DNA from: Rostratula benghalensis
Taxonomy: Eukaryota > Chordata > Aves > Charadriiformes > Rostratulidae
Length of the DNA: 64,000 bases
NCBI GenBank assembly: GCA_013399305.1
Contig: VXAI01000019.1
Span: 2,789,952-2,853,951, forward strand
Reading direction: 5' to 3'
A program made the translations under genes and the position numbers. Within the stretch, counting starts at the first letter, position 1; each line of letters begins with the position of its first letter. Positions 47,798 to 59,757 of this stretch are shown piece by piece. The notes beneath the pieces were generated by a model, which saw nothing but the letters and a program-made list of their open reading frames with translations, did no database searches and was not told the DNA's origin.

Positions 47798-49567
47798 CAC
47801 TCGGAGGTCGCGCACTGCCTACCTTCTTTTAACGCTGCTTTGTCTTTTTGCTGTGGCTCCAGCCTGACAAGCTGTTTCTCCAGAAGTTGTGCTGTCTCTG
47901 CAGTAGCTCCTAGATCTGAAGAAGCAGCTGGAAAAAAGTCACGGAGCAGCAGTATCGGGATATTCCAGAAGGTGTTTGTGGTGCCAAGAGGGGAAGGAGT
48001 TCAAATCGCTGCTTTGTAATGGTTGACTTATTCTGCCACAAATGTTAACACCCCTGAGATGGAGTGAGAGCCGCTGCTAGACTGTAAAGTACTTAGAATT
48101 CTAGTTTGAAGTGTCTAGAGGCATAAAAAAACAGCAGAAAAAAAAGGGAAATCCAAAAGCTTTGTAACACTGAAAATTTTTCTAGAACTTATTGTGTCAG
48201 TCAAAAGAACAGGACATGGCTGTCTTTTTTTTATATGTGGAAAATAAGCAGTGCCATTGGCATGCTCTTTTGGTACAATATCTTCCATCATAGAAGACTA
48301 CAAGTCTGTCAAGTAAGGAAAATAGTGAGTTTTCTGCTCTGGTGATTCATCATATAATTTTAGGCCTGCAACTATAACAGAAACCACCACATCCTCAAAT
48401 GCGACTCTTTCACCCTTACCAACTAATTGAAACCTTCTGCATCTATAAATAAATCATAAAAATATCCTATCCATATTATGAGATCCCGAAGGCTTCCAAA
48501 ACTAATTGGCCCTCTGTTGGGAAACATATAAAAATAAGAATGCTAAGTTTTTCCAGCAATATTTTGGTAAGACTGTAAGCTGGCTTTGAGAGGTGGTGTA
48601 ATCTCCTATTATACATTACTCAGGAGGTCTGCAAGCAGAAACTAGATGGCTTAGAAAGTGATATTATTTGACTGGAGAAAATGATATGGGTATATTGCCA
48701 AAGTGGAGATTCAATTATCAAAGAAGGGGGTGAAGAGAAAAAAAAATTAAAAGCAACAGGAATAAAATATTCTATTTGAAAAAAAATTAGCAAAAGAATT
48801 TAATCTTAATTTAAATTTTCTGGGAAAATACCCTGATTTTTTTTTCCCAAGAATAATCTCTGACGTTCCCAACCATTTCCCAAGGATTTCAGTCATTTGA
48901 AGTTAAAAATGTTACTCTTACTCTAAATAATAGGAAATTGTAAATGTCAATTAGTATAACGTTAGTATAGATGTTTTACATTAGGTATGTTGCTGTTACC
49001 TCAATTGAAATTAAAGCCAGACTCGTCAGTTAAAAATACCACTCCAAGTCTCTCTAGAAACTTGTTTCAAATTTGCTTACCCTTTAGGTTGTGTAGCATC
49101 AGATCGTACCACAGTATCACTTAAAAAAGGACAGATTATTCCAATTGACGTGCTAGGATGCTTTTTTTTGTACAGTAAATACAAACTTCAGAATATTTAC
49201 CAAGGATTAGTGTTTGACACCTTTAAGGACAGATTTAAAAATGATGCTGCTCAAGGAGGTGCAGTCTTCAAATAGTCTCAGTACTCGTATAGTGAAAGTG
49301 TACAAGGTGGTTCAGGAAGCTCCTCTGTGTATCTGCCCCATTTCTGAGGCAAGGAGAAAGGAACCGAGCACGTGCCTGGTTTGTCTTCCTCTCCACTCTT
49401 GAGACTGAATTTATATTTTACAGATATTTAAAATATACAGCTCAGCGCTACTAAATGTTCCCAGATATTCCTGCTTGATAATATTTATTTTCAGCCAGGA
49501 TGTAGATTCTAATTCTTCAGAGCTACAAATTGATTAGTGACAATTTATATAATTCTCAGGTCTGCAG
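47798..49567. other. Unique non-coding DNA
   Basis: AT-rich, with no gene or repeat recognised. A GC-balanced first 250 bases (47800-48050) follow the CR1, then AT-rich sequence with a T9 run at 48838-48846. Confidence 0.45.
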
Positions 49568-50060
49568 GTCCTGGGTTCTCATGGGGGACTTCAGGATGCA
49601 ACACAATGGTGCCCAAGCAATTTGGGGAGATTTTTGAAGTGTATCATGAATCCTAATGCAACTGCTGGGTATGCTGGGTAAGAGTAGTGCTCCACTGAAC
49701 TGATAGCTTACAAGTAAGGAAGAAACTTGGAGTGCTAGGAGATGTTCAGATTGGACAACTCTTGAAGCACAAGAATGGTACAATCCCCCAAGCAGGAAGA
49801 AGAGCGAGCATTCTGCTGCTGGATGAGGCTGGAAAATTAGTTCCAAATGACAGAGAAAAAAATTAAGTACTCAATATACCCCTTTTTTTGCTCTTCACAG
49901 GTAAGGTCATCCTAAATCTAGGCCAAGAAGCAGTGATGAAGCAAACAGTGAACCACTGATAGAAGAGGGCCAAGTCAGGGACCGTTTGTACAGATGTATG
50001 TTGTTGGGACCGTACAGGATGATTCCAAGGGTGCTAACGTCATTTATGGGAAGGTTATGG
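49568..50060 (+). mobile_element. Ancient CR1 fragment from the endonuclease / reverse-transcriptase region
   Basis: Unlike the other copies, this one comes from the middle of ORF2. Recognisable pieces in order are tcatgggggacttca (the conserved endonuclease GDF region), a tgaagtgtatcatgaatcct-like block, taatgcaactgctggg, gatgttcagattgga, aagcacaagaatgg, and finally gggaccgtacaggatgattc with caagggtgctaac (the start of the reverse-transcriptase domain, the GPD-G-HP-VLKE-like region). Large internal deletions and many substitutions remove any frame. It is clearly older than the 3'-end copies. Confidence 0.6.
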
Positions 50061-51900
50061 AGGTCAGGGAAAATTCTAGGTAAGGGGAAGAGGGACTGAA
50101 AAAATCACTGCTGTCGACATAAAAGACAAAAAGGAAGATTCAGGGAACTACACAGTAGTTGCCTGTTAATAACTGAATTTCTTTTCATGTTTTCTTTTTT
50201 TCTGTCTGATACATGGAAGTGGAACAGAAGTGACAATTCTCATTTTTTGGATAGTATAGGATATTTATCAGCAAATATTTTTGTGCAAAAGTAACTGTGG
50301 TGGAGCGAGACCAAAACATTGCTCTGCTGGTCAATGAGGAACTAAAGAATAGAAGTAACATATAAGAGTTTTACTGCATCTAATTTTAATATCTGGTGAT
50401 TGCAATCCATTCTATTAACTTTACCGTGGGTTATTTTATCCTTAATAGCCCAAGTTATTGCCTTTTTAGAAAGTCTGTATAGCATCAGAAAGGAGCTGTT
50501 GCAGCCAAAATGTATTTAAATTGAAATAATTGTTAGCATAGTTATGATATGCCTTAGAGTGACAAACTGACAGAGATGCTCCCCTCTTCACGTAAAACAT
50601 GATCATGAGGGTCCAATAAGATATGTCTTTTTTTCCTCAGCCAAACAGCTCTGCTAGCAAAATTTTGCAATGAAAATCCAGTCTTTATTATATAGAAGCA
50701 TATGCTACAGGTATTGCAGAAATGAAATGTGACTGAATCAGTCTGATTTGGACACTTCATTTACTTCTGTTGGGTTTTTAACATACTTTGGTCAAGCAAT
50801 TCTTGTGATTTTCATATAATCAGAAAGGAAAATATCTGGCTGAAACAACTCCCCTGAACCAGTGCCAAACCCACAAGCAGCTTTCTGGTATTAATTTATT
50901 CCTTTCAGTTTCTATGTGCAGAAAATGCACTGGAATAGTTTTAAATCATTGTAGCATTTGCAGCAGCTTGTATGCTCATGTGGAGAACATAAGAATACAA
51001 AAAGTTGTAATATTTCGTACAGCAAAGTTTTACAAGTTGGGGAGAACTGCTTCAAATTTATAAATGAAAGATGAAAATGAACTAATTTATTTAATTTTAC
51101 CGTCGAGACTAATTTAATTTCCAATGGTATATTATGGTATGACTATTAATGAAATTTTACTTCTGTGTTGAGTAATATATTAGCAAAGGAAGTGATTTTA
51201 TAGACCTTCATTTACTAATTTCTTACATTTTAGTTTCAGGGATGTTTCAGATTTTCATTATGAATAAGAATGAAGAGATACTCTGAAATAATGGGATTCT
51301 GTTTTCTAACAGGCCTGTTAAGTATTTTGTTAATATTTCCTTGTGGAAATTAATAGGAAACCACATGGTTTCAAGAACAGAAATATGTATGAATGTTTTA
51401 TAAATAGCACACATGGTAATAAATGTTATTGGTTTCATCTGGAGATCTAAGCAATTATAAACATTTAAGAGACATGAAATTCTTTTAAAATCTTATTGAC
51501 ATAGCATTTTTGTAGAAAATAAAAAAAAAAAAAACCCAAACATTTTATTTTCAGAGTTTACTGAACTTATTAAGAGTTAAGCTGACCGGTAATTGGTCAG
51601 ATACCAAAACCAGCCTGTACTGTCGAATATATCTTCCGTTTGCAGTTTTCACTGGGAAGGAAAATATCCCATCAGTAAATCACATCATACTGACAAATGG
51701 GTTTTCCACTTGATTGGTCTTATATTTACTCTATAGCCTGTGACAATTTATTTATACAGGTGCATAAATTGAACAATTTCATAGGTAAAGATTTAAAGAC
51801 ACTAGACGTTTTTGTGAGTCATGGAGTGCTTAAATGCAGGGTTTTGTACTGATCATTTTCAGTTCAACGGCAGTTTGTAAGAAAGTCTAACTAACTGTGT
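50061..51900. other. Unique non-coding DNA
   Basis: Strongly AT-rich, with no gene or repeat family recognised. An A14-CCC-AAAC motif lies at 51521-51541. Confidence 0.5.
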
Positions 51901-51940
51901 GAAGGTATCCTCCAGCCCAAAACATTCTATGATTCTATGA
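51901..51940 (+). mobile_element. CR1 LINE terminal tail only
   Basis: About 40 bases: tcctccagcccaaaac followed by attctatgattctatga. The octamer pair is the CR1 3' end, and only a few bases of the 3' UTR remain upstream. Confidence 0.7.
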
Positions 51941-52191
51941 CACGGAAGATTGCAGAATAATGAAAGATCTCTTGTCAGCAATCCCTGTCAGCCAAACATC
52001 AGCCTGCTTGAGTCCTTCAGTGGCAATAATGTCATACTCTTCCCAGTCTGCTCTGCTGAGAGGAGAACTCACAGCAATGGAAGAGTAAATGCATGTTTTT
52101 TCTCTATCCATGTGTGTGGGCATCCTCTAATTTAAACTCTGATTGTTTTTGATATTAACCCTTTTTATTAAAGTCACAGTATTAAAATATG

Positions 52192-52735
52192 TCACAGAAT
52201 CGGAGAATAATTCCTGTTGGAAAGGAACTAAGGAGGTTTCTGGTACAACCTCCTGGTCAGGCAGGATCAGGCAACGCTTCCCAGGGCCATATCCTGTTAG
52301 GTGTTAAAAAACTTTCAAGGATGGAGACCACACAATCTCTCTGGGTGAACTACCCCACTGCCTGACTGTACGTGTGGTGAGAAAAGTTTTTCCTTCTCCC
52401 TGGTCTGATCTTCTTTTTTCCAGGCTATGACTATTGTCTTGTCCTCCTCCGCACTCAATGCTGTCAAGAGTATGGCTCCATCTTCACCGAGTAGTTTTCC
52501 TTTTGGTTCAAGGGGAAACTGTTGTTAGGTCCCCCTGAAGCCATCTCTCCTTTAGGCTCAATAAGTTCTGGTCACTCAGCCTCTCCTTGCAGGCCAAGTG
52601 ACCCAGCCCCAATCATCCTGGTAGCCTTCAATGTACCAAACCAGATCCAATACTCTAGATGTGGTCTAGCAACTACAAAGCAGAGTATAACTATATTTGC
52701 TCTTAACTGCTCCATTTCTTGTAGCTGGCTAGTTG
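52192..52735 (-). mobile_element. CR1 LINE fragment, minus strand, older group
   Basis: A reverse CR1 beginning gtcacagaatcggagaat and gttggaaaggaactaagg, with cagggccatatcctgttag, ctttcaaggatggagacc, acaatctctctgggtgaac, tggctccatcttcacc, gtccccctgaagccatctc, tttaggctcaataagttct, aatcatcctggtagcctt and agatccaatactctagatgtg-like blocks. These span the 3' UTR and the last 150 or so codons of ORF2. Divergence is high and frames are broken. It is a different group from the minus copy at 29418. Confidence 0.85.
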
Positions 52736-53375
52736 AACGCTCCATCTCATCAGCTGGCTATTTTAAATCACATTCCTGGTAGCCCAGCCCTTCCAAGGGC
52801 TGGTAAAGGAAGCTTAGGTATGTGATGAGGAGAACTTGGTTCACAATACTTCTCCTAGCTCTATGCTGATCTGATGTGGAGAAATTAAGACCTTGATTGA
52901 TCAAAATGCCTTAGCACGTGGTTTACAGTTCGCTTCACTGAATAGTTTTTTTTGAGGTGCTTGGTATTTTGGAGGCCTCTGATGTTATGCTGCCACACGC
53001 AGTTCTGTGGCAAAAAATTGTGAGAGCCCGATTTTCTCTTACTGACCCAGTAACCACATGGCCTTTTGCTCTCTTTTATTTGAACAAGGATCTCCCTACA
53101 ATAATATGTGTGGCTGTTGCTTATGGATGACCATTTTATTCCAGATGACTACATACCGATTTCTGCAACTAAGATAGAATTTAAGGTACTGGGATACCAT
53201 TACACCTGGTGATTATAATTTAAAATAAAATTTAATTTATATTTTGTGTGTTTAAAAGTGTTTATGTGGCAAGAAAGGGAGTATCAGGCCATCCTTTACA
53301 CGTTCTTTTGATTCCAAAGCACTGAAGTAGTTCCATGATTACAGCCATTACTTAATGACACACAGCAGCACAGTA
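52736..53375. other. Unique non-coding DNA downstream of a putative minus-strand gene end
   Basis: No gene or repeat recognised. On the minus strand this would be sequence beyond the polyadenylation site described at 53388. The minus-strand U/G-rich run tgtgctgctgtgtgt (about 53358-53372) fits a downstream cleavage element. Confidence 0.4.
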
Positions 53376-53387
53376 CATTAAAGAGAT

Positions 53388-53393
53388 TTTATT
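53388..53393 (-). promoter_or_regulatory. Candidate minus-strand polyadenylation signal
   Basis: On the minus strand the sequence reads tcaataaaatctctttaatg, then a cleavage-compatible AT stretch, then tgtgctgctgtgtgtc, which is G/U-rich. AATAAA followed 15-30 bases later by a G/U-rich element is the standard arrangement. The upstream kilobase (53394-54300 in plus coordinates) is AT-rich with few repeats, as in a 3' UTR. No coding exon could be assigned. Confidence 0.4.
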
Positions 53394-56300
53394 GACTTCA
53401 ATTATAGATAAACTAATCAGCAGATAATGACAGAAAGGAAAGGGAATGTAGCCAAACACTAAACTTGAAATGTGTATTTCAAATCAATAATGTTTCAAAT
53501 TAAACACCTACAGACCAATCATTCAATGTTTAAAAAACCAGACACATCTTACAATTAATTCACTCTCTGAAAATACACAAAATATGTTAATACAGCTAAA
53601 TTGTTATGTCATTTACTGGTTCCTGGTTGATAACTGTACTGTTTGTACACAAGAATCTTTATAGCCTGTACAAAATGTAATTTAAATTCAGTAAATATTA
53701 TGCAATTCAAGTACATAGCAACTCTGCCCACCTCCCCCAGAATAATAAAAAAAATCTTTATCATATCCCTTTGTTGTAGTTAAATAATACACAATGCTTA
53801 CAGTATTACTTGTAAATTATGAATAACCAACTCTTTGTCAACACATGAATGATGAATCTGAAATACTTCAGGAGGCTGATTTTTTTAATTTTTTAAAAAA
53901 AAATTTTTCCCCCTTTTTGCCTTTAAGATTTCCTTTTCACTTCAGTGCTGCTATAAATGTTTATATGGCATGAGAATAACTTCTTTCAAGTCTGGAGTTT
54001 AAAGGCAGCAAAAAAAAGGAACCCAACCATGTTGTGCTATTTAGATACATCCAAAAAATAGTCAGGGCATAGTGTCTTGTCTCTTTGATGCTGGCAGATA
54101 TTTTGGCTGGTCTTTATTAGTTGCAAAGTGATGTCCTTTCTGCAGGGCCTCTGTAAAACTCCTCAGAGCCTTCCTCCCATCAGCAAGCTCCTGTCCTATT
54201 TTGGAAATAACAATTTTCTTTCCTTGTGCCAGCTGCCATTAGAGTAAAACAGTGGTCCAAAAAGACATCACGATGTTCTTGCAGGGCCTTAAATAGTATG
54301 GGAATTGCACAGTTCTTAGATGTAGAGCTTGTCCTTCAGAACTGCTAATCTCAAGTCAATCAGTCAGTCGTTCAGCCTCAGATTAAAGGATTCTGAATTT
54401 CCCTGACAAGTAATTTAATTTGAAGTTATCATTATTTTCCTACATTTTGCTTTCTAGGATCTTTGGCCACCTTTTCAAGTGTATCGCAGCAACCCTGCAA
54501 GTTGGAAACTTGGGCTAAAAACCAACTTAAATAAAATCCTTTCACTTTACCCTTCTGGGTGTTTCCATAGCGGGTGTATTGCAAATGGGTTACGTGAGAC
54601 TCATGATAAAAACACAAAGAGACAGTGCCACTTGAACTTGCAGCTTCTGTTTGCCAGAACAGTACATCTAAATGATGGTTTTAGCTTTTTTTTTTCAGTT
54701 TTATTTTTAAAAAAGAAGTTTTGTAGGTAAAATTATACAGGGGAGTACTACTTAATCCCACCTGACAAAACCTGGTTTTGAAAAAGACCTTACAAATGCA
54801 GGTAAGAGAAAAACAGACCCCAGGAATATTGGCATTTAGGCCCCTCCCTCCCTCTCTCTACTTTTCACCAAGTCACCGTCTTCTTTCAAAATAGCAGAAG
54901 ACATTTACCAGAGTTCTGTTCCTCAGCCTACTTAAATGGTTTAACAGCAGGAACTCGTAGCTGGCAAGAAAAAGCCGTATTTTATTATAGAATACTCCCT
55001 GGTAGTCTAGTACAGTTAATAGACAACTGTATTTGTTTATTATTGTGGAACATCAAGAGGAAATTTGTTTTGAAAAAAAAATAGCCCCCTGTGCAGGAGC
55101 ACACTCCCCACTTAAAAATAGAGCAGCATATTTTGTTAATGTTTGAGATTCTTCTATATTTTATAGAATTTATTTCTCAGTGCATTCCTCTCATTTGGGA
55201 AAATACGCCTTTAGTGCAACATAAATTGTTATGGCATTTGATTAATTTCAGTTTAAAAGACACAGGGACAAGAGGCTGATGTTCTTAGTACCATAAAAAA
55301 AAAAACCCCAAACCTCTGGTTAAGAGGGCGCTTGGGTAAAAATCCCAACATCACAGGACCTTCAACAGCAGAAATGCTGGATTCCTAGCAGGAGGTGGAC
55401 TTTCAACCTTGCAGTTAGACTCCAGTTCCACGAGGCCAGAAGTGTTGTGGTTTTGCCCCAACAGCTTTGCATTCCCAGAGGCTCAACCTCCAGTTTGTGC
55501 CTGGCACCGCTGGTCCTCCAAAGGGTTCTTCTGCTCTGCTGCTGCTCACAGCACACAGCGCTGAGGGCTTTAAATGGAGCTGCACGTTGTTACCCACTTG
55601 TATTTCCTTTGATAATCCTGTGATGGTTCATGCCACGTGAACACCCAGTCCCTTTCTTTTTGGTGCCTGGGTAGATGCACTGACTCCCTCACTGAAGAGC
55701 ATCATCAGATCACGTTCTCCCGATCCTCAGTGCCTGCCTCTGTGCAGTTTCTCTCTGGTGAAGAACAACGTCTTTCTGAAAGCCCTGGTGTTCTGTAATA
55801 GGAGAACATGATGAAAATACCAAATTCCTGCTTTAGCTTTGCTAGGCCAATTGGAGTGAGAATGACACTGATCTCTAAAATTAGAGGTCTAGATATAATT
55901 TGGTGGAGAAGCATTTTGCTGCTGCAGGATGTATTTGATTTCGAGATTCATTTTGACATCACCAGAAAATTGTGACTGTGTTGTTTTGGCAAACTGAATC
56001 GATCTAAAATTGTACGTGACAGGTAGACGAAGGTAAAATAATTTCCTTACCAATAGTGAAAGAACACAGTGTAAAGAGCACAAAAGAATAGGGAGGAGGA
56101 GGAAAAGTCAAGAAATAGATTTGGATCCTGTGTTGCTGGAAATAGTTACTTCAGTGATTTGGATGAGGTCTGTCTGATTAGTTCAGCAGTGGAACCTGCT
56201 CTTGAATGGAGATTGTTGTTTAATTTCCTGGCATCAGACAGAAAAATCAGTTAGGGAATCTCAAAGTGTCTCTATGAAAAACATGGGAATTAGCAAAGAG

Positions 56301-59069
56301 GAAAAAGTTTGCGTGTTCTAGTTTATCTCCCTGCCAGTATAGATTTTGTCTCCAAAGCTTCTAAAGCTTTGTCCAGCTGTACTGGACACTGTGCGGTATT
56401 TCATGTGTCGTTTGGTTTTGTGACTTTTAAAACTATGCCAGACAAAATGTTATGGCTTATTGACGATAGGGTTCCTTCCTGGTACTTAGTAGGTATATGT
56501 AGAGAAATGCTTACATCTCTCTACATCTTTTTTTTTTTCCTCTGCTTTTCTGCTTTTTTTTGAAATATTGACAAGTAGTTTTTTTCATTTTTACTCTCTT
56601 CAGTCAAAGCCAATTTTAGGTTTTTGTGGACAATGGGAAATTTGAAGAGAATAGTACAGGAAGCTTTCCAGGGTGGTATCTCAACTCAGAAGTTGTCCTT
56701 TCTGAAACAAAGGTGCCTTATCTGCCTTATACCTAAACCAACCACTTGCAAAAAAGGTGGTCCCCAAATCCTGTTGCTGTCCCCTCCTCATTACTGTTCT
56801 GTTTGTACATTGTGTGTCCTTGTGCACAGAATCACTGTTGAGGGTTTTTTTTGTACTTCTGGATTTAACTCGGGATTTGCCTCTTAATCTTTCTTCCCAG
56901 GTTAACAGTAAGCTGTAATCAATTGCTCCTTAATTATTCTTGACACGTATTCAGCTAATTAGCAAAGCAGAGCTGGTAGAGAGAGTCTTTTATTATTACA
57001 GGTAAGGTTTGGGCAAGTTACAGCTTTAATTTCTTACCTTCATGCATGTTTCCATTGCATTGTTAAAATTTCTGTATCAATGCATTTCCTTGAATGGCGT
57101 GTTATGGTTTTCTCCTTGAGCCATGGATAGGCACAACCCAACAAACATGTGGATCTGAATCTTTTAATTACCATCATCACCTGTGCCAAACTTTGAGCTT
57201 ATACATGAAATTATTCATGTCCATTGGCACTTTGGAATGGAGAACCTGTCTTTGTTTCATTTTCCTTTTCCAATAAAATTATGTTTGCTTGTTCTTGTTT
57301 CTTCATTCCTTGCTATTCTTTTGTTTTACTTGTGCTGAATCAGCTCTCGTAAGACACAGTATCAGTTCCCCTTTGAAGACAGGCATTTGGAAATTCTGCA
57401 GGTTACAAAGCATGAGAAGTCTTTGAAAAGCCACCGAGATCTGTGAGAGCAGTCACCACGTCCTCAAGGACAGGGTGCCGGCTGCTCTCTCTCCTTCCTG
57501 TGAACAAAATTATTGGGTGCTTTTTGGAGCACTTCCAGAAGATGGGTTCCACTGCATGAATAGCTTGGCTCAGGGTTACGTGGGTTCCTTGGTTCTGCCC
57601 AGGTGGGAGGGTGAATGTAACATACTCTGATTTTGGCTGTGTCCCTGTTTTGCACGGTTGTCTGACATACTTTTCCTGGAACACGAGAGTAATCGCCTTG
57701 CTTGCATTGATGGGCTCCTTACACCTTAATATATTTGTGTGTTTCCGAAACAGCATAATGCAATAATGTAATCTAAGTTCTCTTAATGCTCTTCATATCT
57801 TCATGGAAGTTGTGAAACAAGAAAATACCTAAAAACTTCCTCTGGGATGTCTTGCTTGCTGATCCTGGGTTTATACACATTGCTGCTTATCGGTGTCCTT
57901 TGTTTGCAGTCCATCTGAAATCTTACTTCACATGGCAGTGCTTGCTGAGCTAATGTTGTAGGATTTTGCTCAGAGACCCTTTTGTAAGCCTACTTAAGAT
58001 ATTTAAAGTTTGGCTCCCATGTCCCCTCCAGCTATTGCATTTTTACTTGTAACATCAAAGAGCAGTCACGTTTCTCTGTCACGATTACTTGTTTTTAAAC
58101 CTTTACTTCCTTGGTTTTAAGGTTTTGTTATTCTCCAGATGTTTGCCTGTTTTTAACTCACAGTGCTGGTTCTGTTTTTTAATAGGGATACAAAGTAAAC
58201 CAGAATTATTCAAGATTGCAGCATAACAGTTCCAAGTTCTTGCTTCACTTTCCTTCTCTTCTTACCCCAAGTCTCCAGCTATCCATTCAAAAGATTTTGG
58301 TGACAAAATAACAACTTATTTTGTGATTTTTTAAATTAGCTTCCTTGAACCTCAAATAGTTATCAGCTGATACCCATGATTTTCTCATAGCTTTTGTTTC
58401 CTTCCCTGTTCTGCCTGTGGTACCCATTGCTTAAGCTGTTAACCATTCTCTTTATGCATCTGTTGATTTAAGCTATTATTTTTCCTATGATCTTTGGCTT
58501 TGAAAATTTCTTTGCAATACCACTATCAGCAGCAATACTTTCCTGTGTTACTCGTCACATTGTCCTTTTCCCTCTTCCTAAACTTCTGACCATTCCTGTG
58601 TCTTTCAAATGGGCCAAATACAATAACATGAGAATAGTAGCTACCTCTGTCTGGCGGGAAGGCATTCTCAGACTATCTTTGCTGATCCATCTGGTATGTA
58701 AAAGATGGTTTAAATTTTTGAGATACAAGATAATTTGCTTATGGTCTGAACAAACTGGAATCCTCTTGATGCAGAACTGTATCTCATAGCTCGGCTACAT
58801 CTCTGGTCTCTAGGGAGCCTGACCAAGGCTCAGTGAAACTAAATCTTACTTCAAGACTCTTAAGTATATGTTCCTTTAAAACTACACCTGTTTACCTTGT
58901 CTTCTTTTTCATCTCGCCAATGAGCAGTGTAAACTAGCTTCCCTTCAAGTAACCTTAAGTGTCCCCACTTGGTGTCCCCAGATATGCACTGATGCTCATA
59001 TTTACAATTGTTCTCTTCCCACTTTTAGTTTCTAATTTTGTGGTACTGCCAAGATAACAAGGTGGTAAC
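53394..59069. other. Unique DNA, possible 3' UTR and exon material
   Basis: No CR1 or LTR seen over 5.7 kb, the longest repeat-free stretch in the window. Parts could belong to a transcription unit: 53394-54300 looks like a minus-strand 3' UTR, and 55330-55800 is GC-balanced with a minus-strand pyrimidine-rich AG (ttctcctattacag) at about 55795-55808. A minus-strand frame of 117 codons at 57403-57756 has balanced composition but no recognised family. An A10-CCCC motif lies at 55295-55313. Confidence 0.4.
57272..57277 (+). promoter_or_regulatory. Candidate plus-strand polyadenylation signal
   Basis: ttttccaataaaattatg is followed about 10-25 bases later by tttgcttgttcttgtttc, a U/G-rich element, giving the expected order for a cleavage and polyadenylation site on the plus strand. 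No upstream exon can be assigned, and AATAAA occurs often by chance in AT-rich DNA. Confidence 0.22.
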
Positions 59070-59757
59070 TTAACCAATATAGGTTAAGGGTGGATCTCCT
59101 AGAAAGCACTTCTGAGGAGAAGGATCTAGGAGTCTGGTGGGTAGTAAACTTTCCATGAGCCAGCAATGTGCCTTGTCTCCCTGGGCTGCATAGTGAAGAG
59201 TGTGGCCAGTAGGTCAAGGGAGGTATTTCTCCCCCTCTACTCTGCACTGGTGAGGCCACACCTGGAATACTGCATCCAGTTCTGGGCTCCCCAGTTCAAG
59301 AGAGACTACTGGAGAGAGTCCAGCATAGGGCAACAAAGATGATGGAGGAATTGGAGCATCTCCCTGGTGAGGAAAGGCTGAGAGAGCTGGGACTCTTTAG
59401 CCTGGAGAAGAGAAGGCTGAGGGGAGACCTTATCTATGTACCTAAAAGGTGGGTTGTAGGAGAATGGAGCCAGCCTCTTTTCAGTGGTTCCCAGTGACAG
59501 GATGAGGGGCAATGGGCACAAGCTGGAACATGGAAGTTCCATTCAAATATGAGGAAAAACTTCTTTATGGTGAGGGTGACAGAGCCCTGGCAGAGGCTGC
59601 CCAGGGAGGGTGTGGAGTCCCCTTCTCTGGAGACCGTCAAGACCCACCTGGATGCAGTCCTGAGTGATGTGCTCTGGGCAATCCTGCTTTGGCAGGGGAG
59701 TTGGACGAGATGGATCTCTAGGGATTCCTTCTGACTCTGACAATTTCATGATCCTGT
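59070..59757 (+). mobile_element. Longest contiguous CR1 LINE fragment
   Basis: About 690 bases of CR1, starting upstream of the tail region at caatataggttaagggtgg, which encodes a QYRLRVDLLEST-like stretch, and continuing through gaggagaaggatctagg, gaagagtgtggccag, ggaatactgcatccagttc, agagctgggactctttagc, ctggagaagagaaggctgag and ggtgtggagtccccttctc to the end tctgacaatttcatgatcctg. Small deletions (for example around 59430) and frameshifts disrupt the ORF2 frame, though short runs such as 59549-59734 still read the final region. It is a sister of the copies at 5751 and 29418. Confidence 0.95.

Noticed and set aside
47530..47815. Minus-strand frames overlapping the CR1 at 47276
   Set aside because: Antisense shadows of the CR1 ORF2 tail.
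52522..52782. An 86-codon plus-strand frame
   Set aside because: Antisense of the minus-strand CR1 at 52192.
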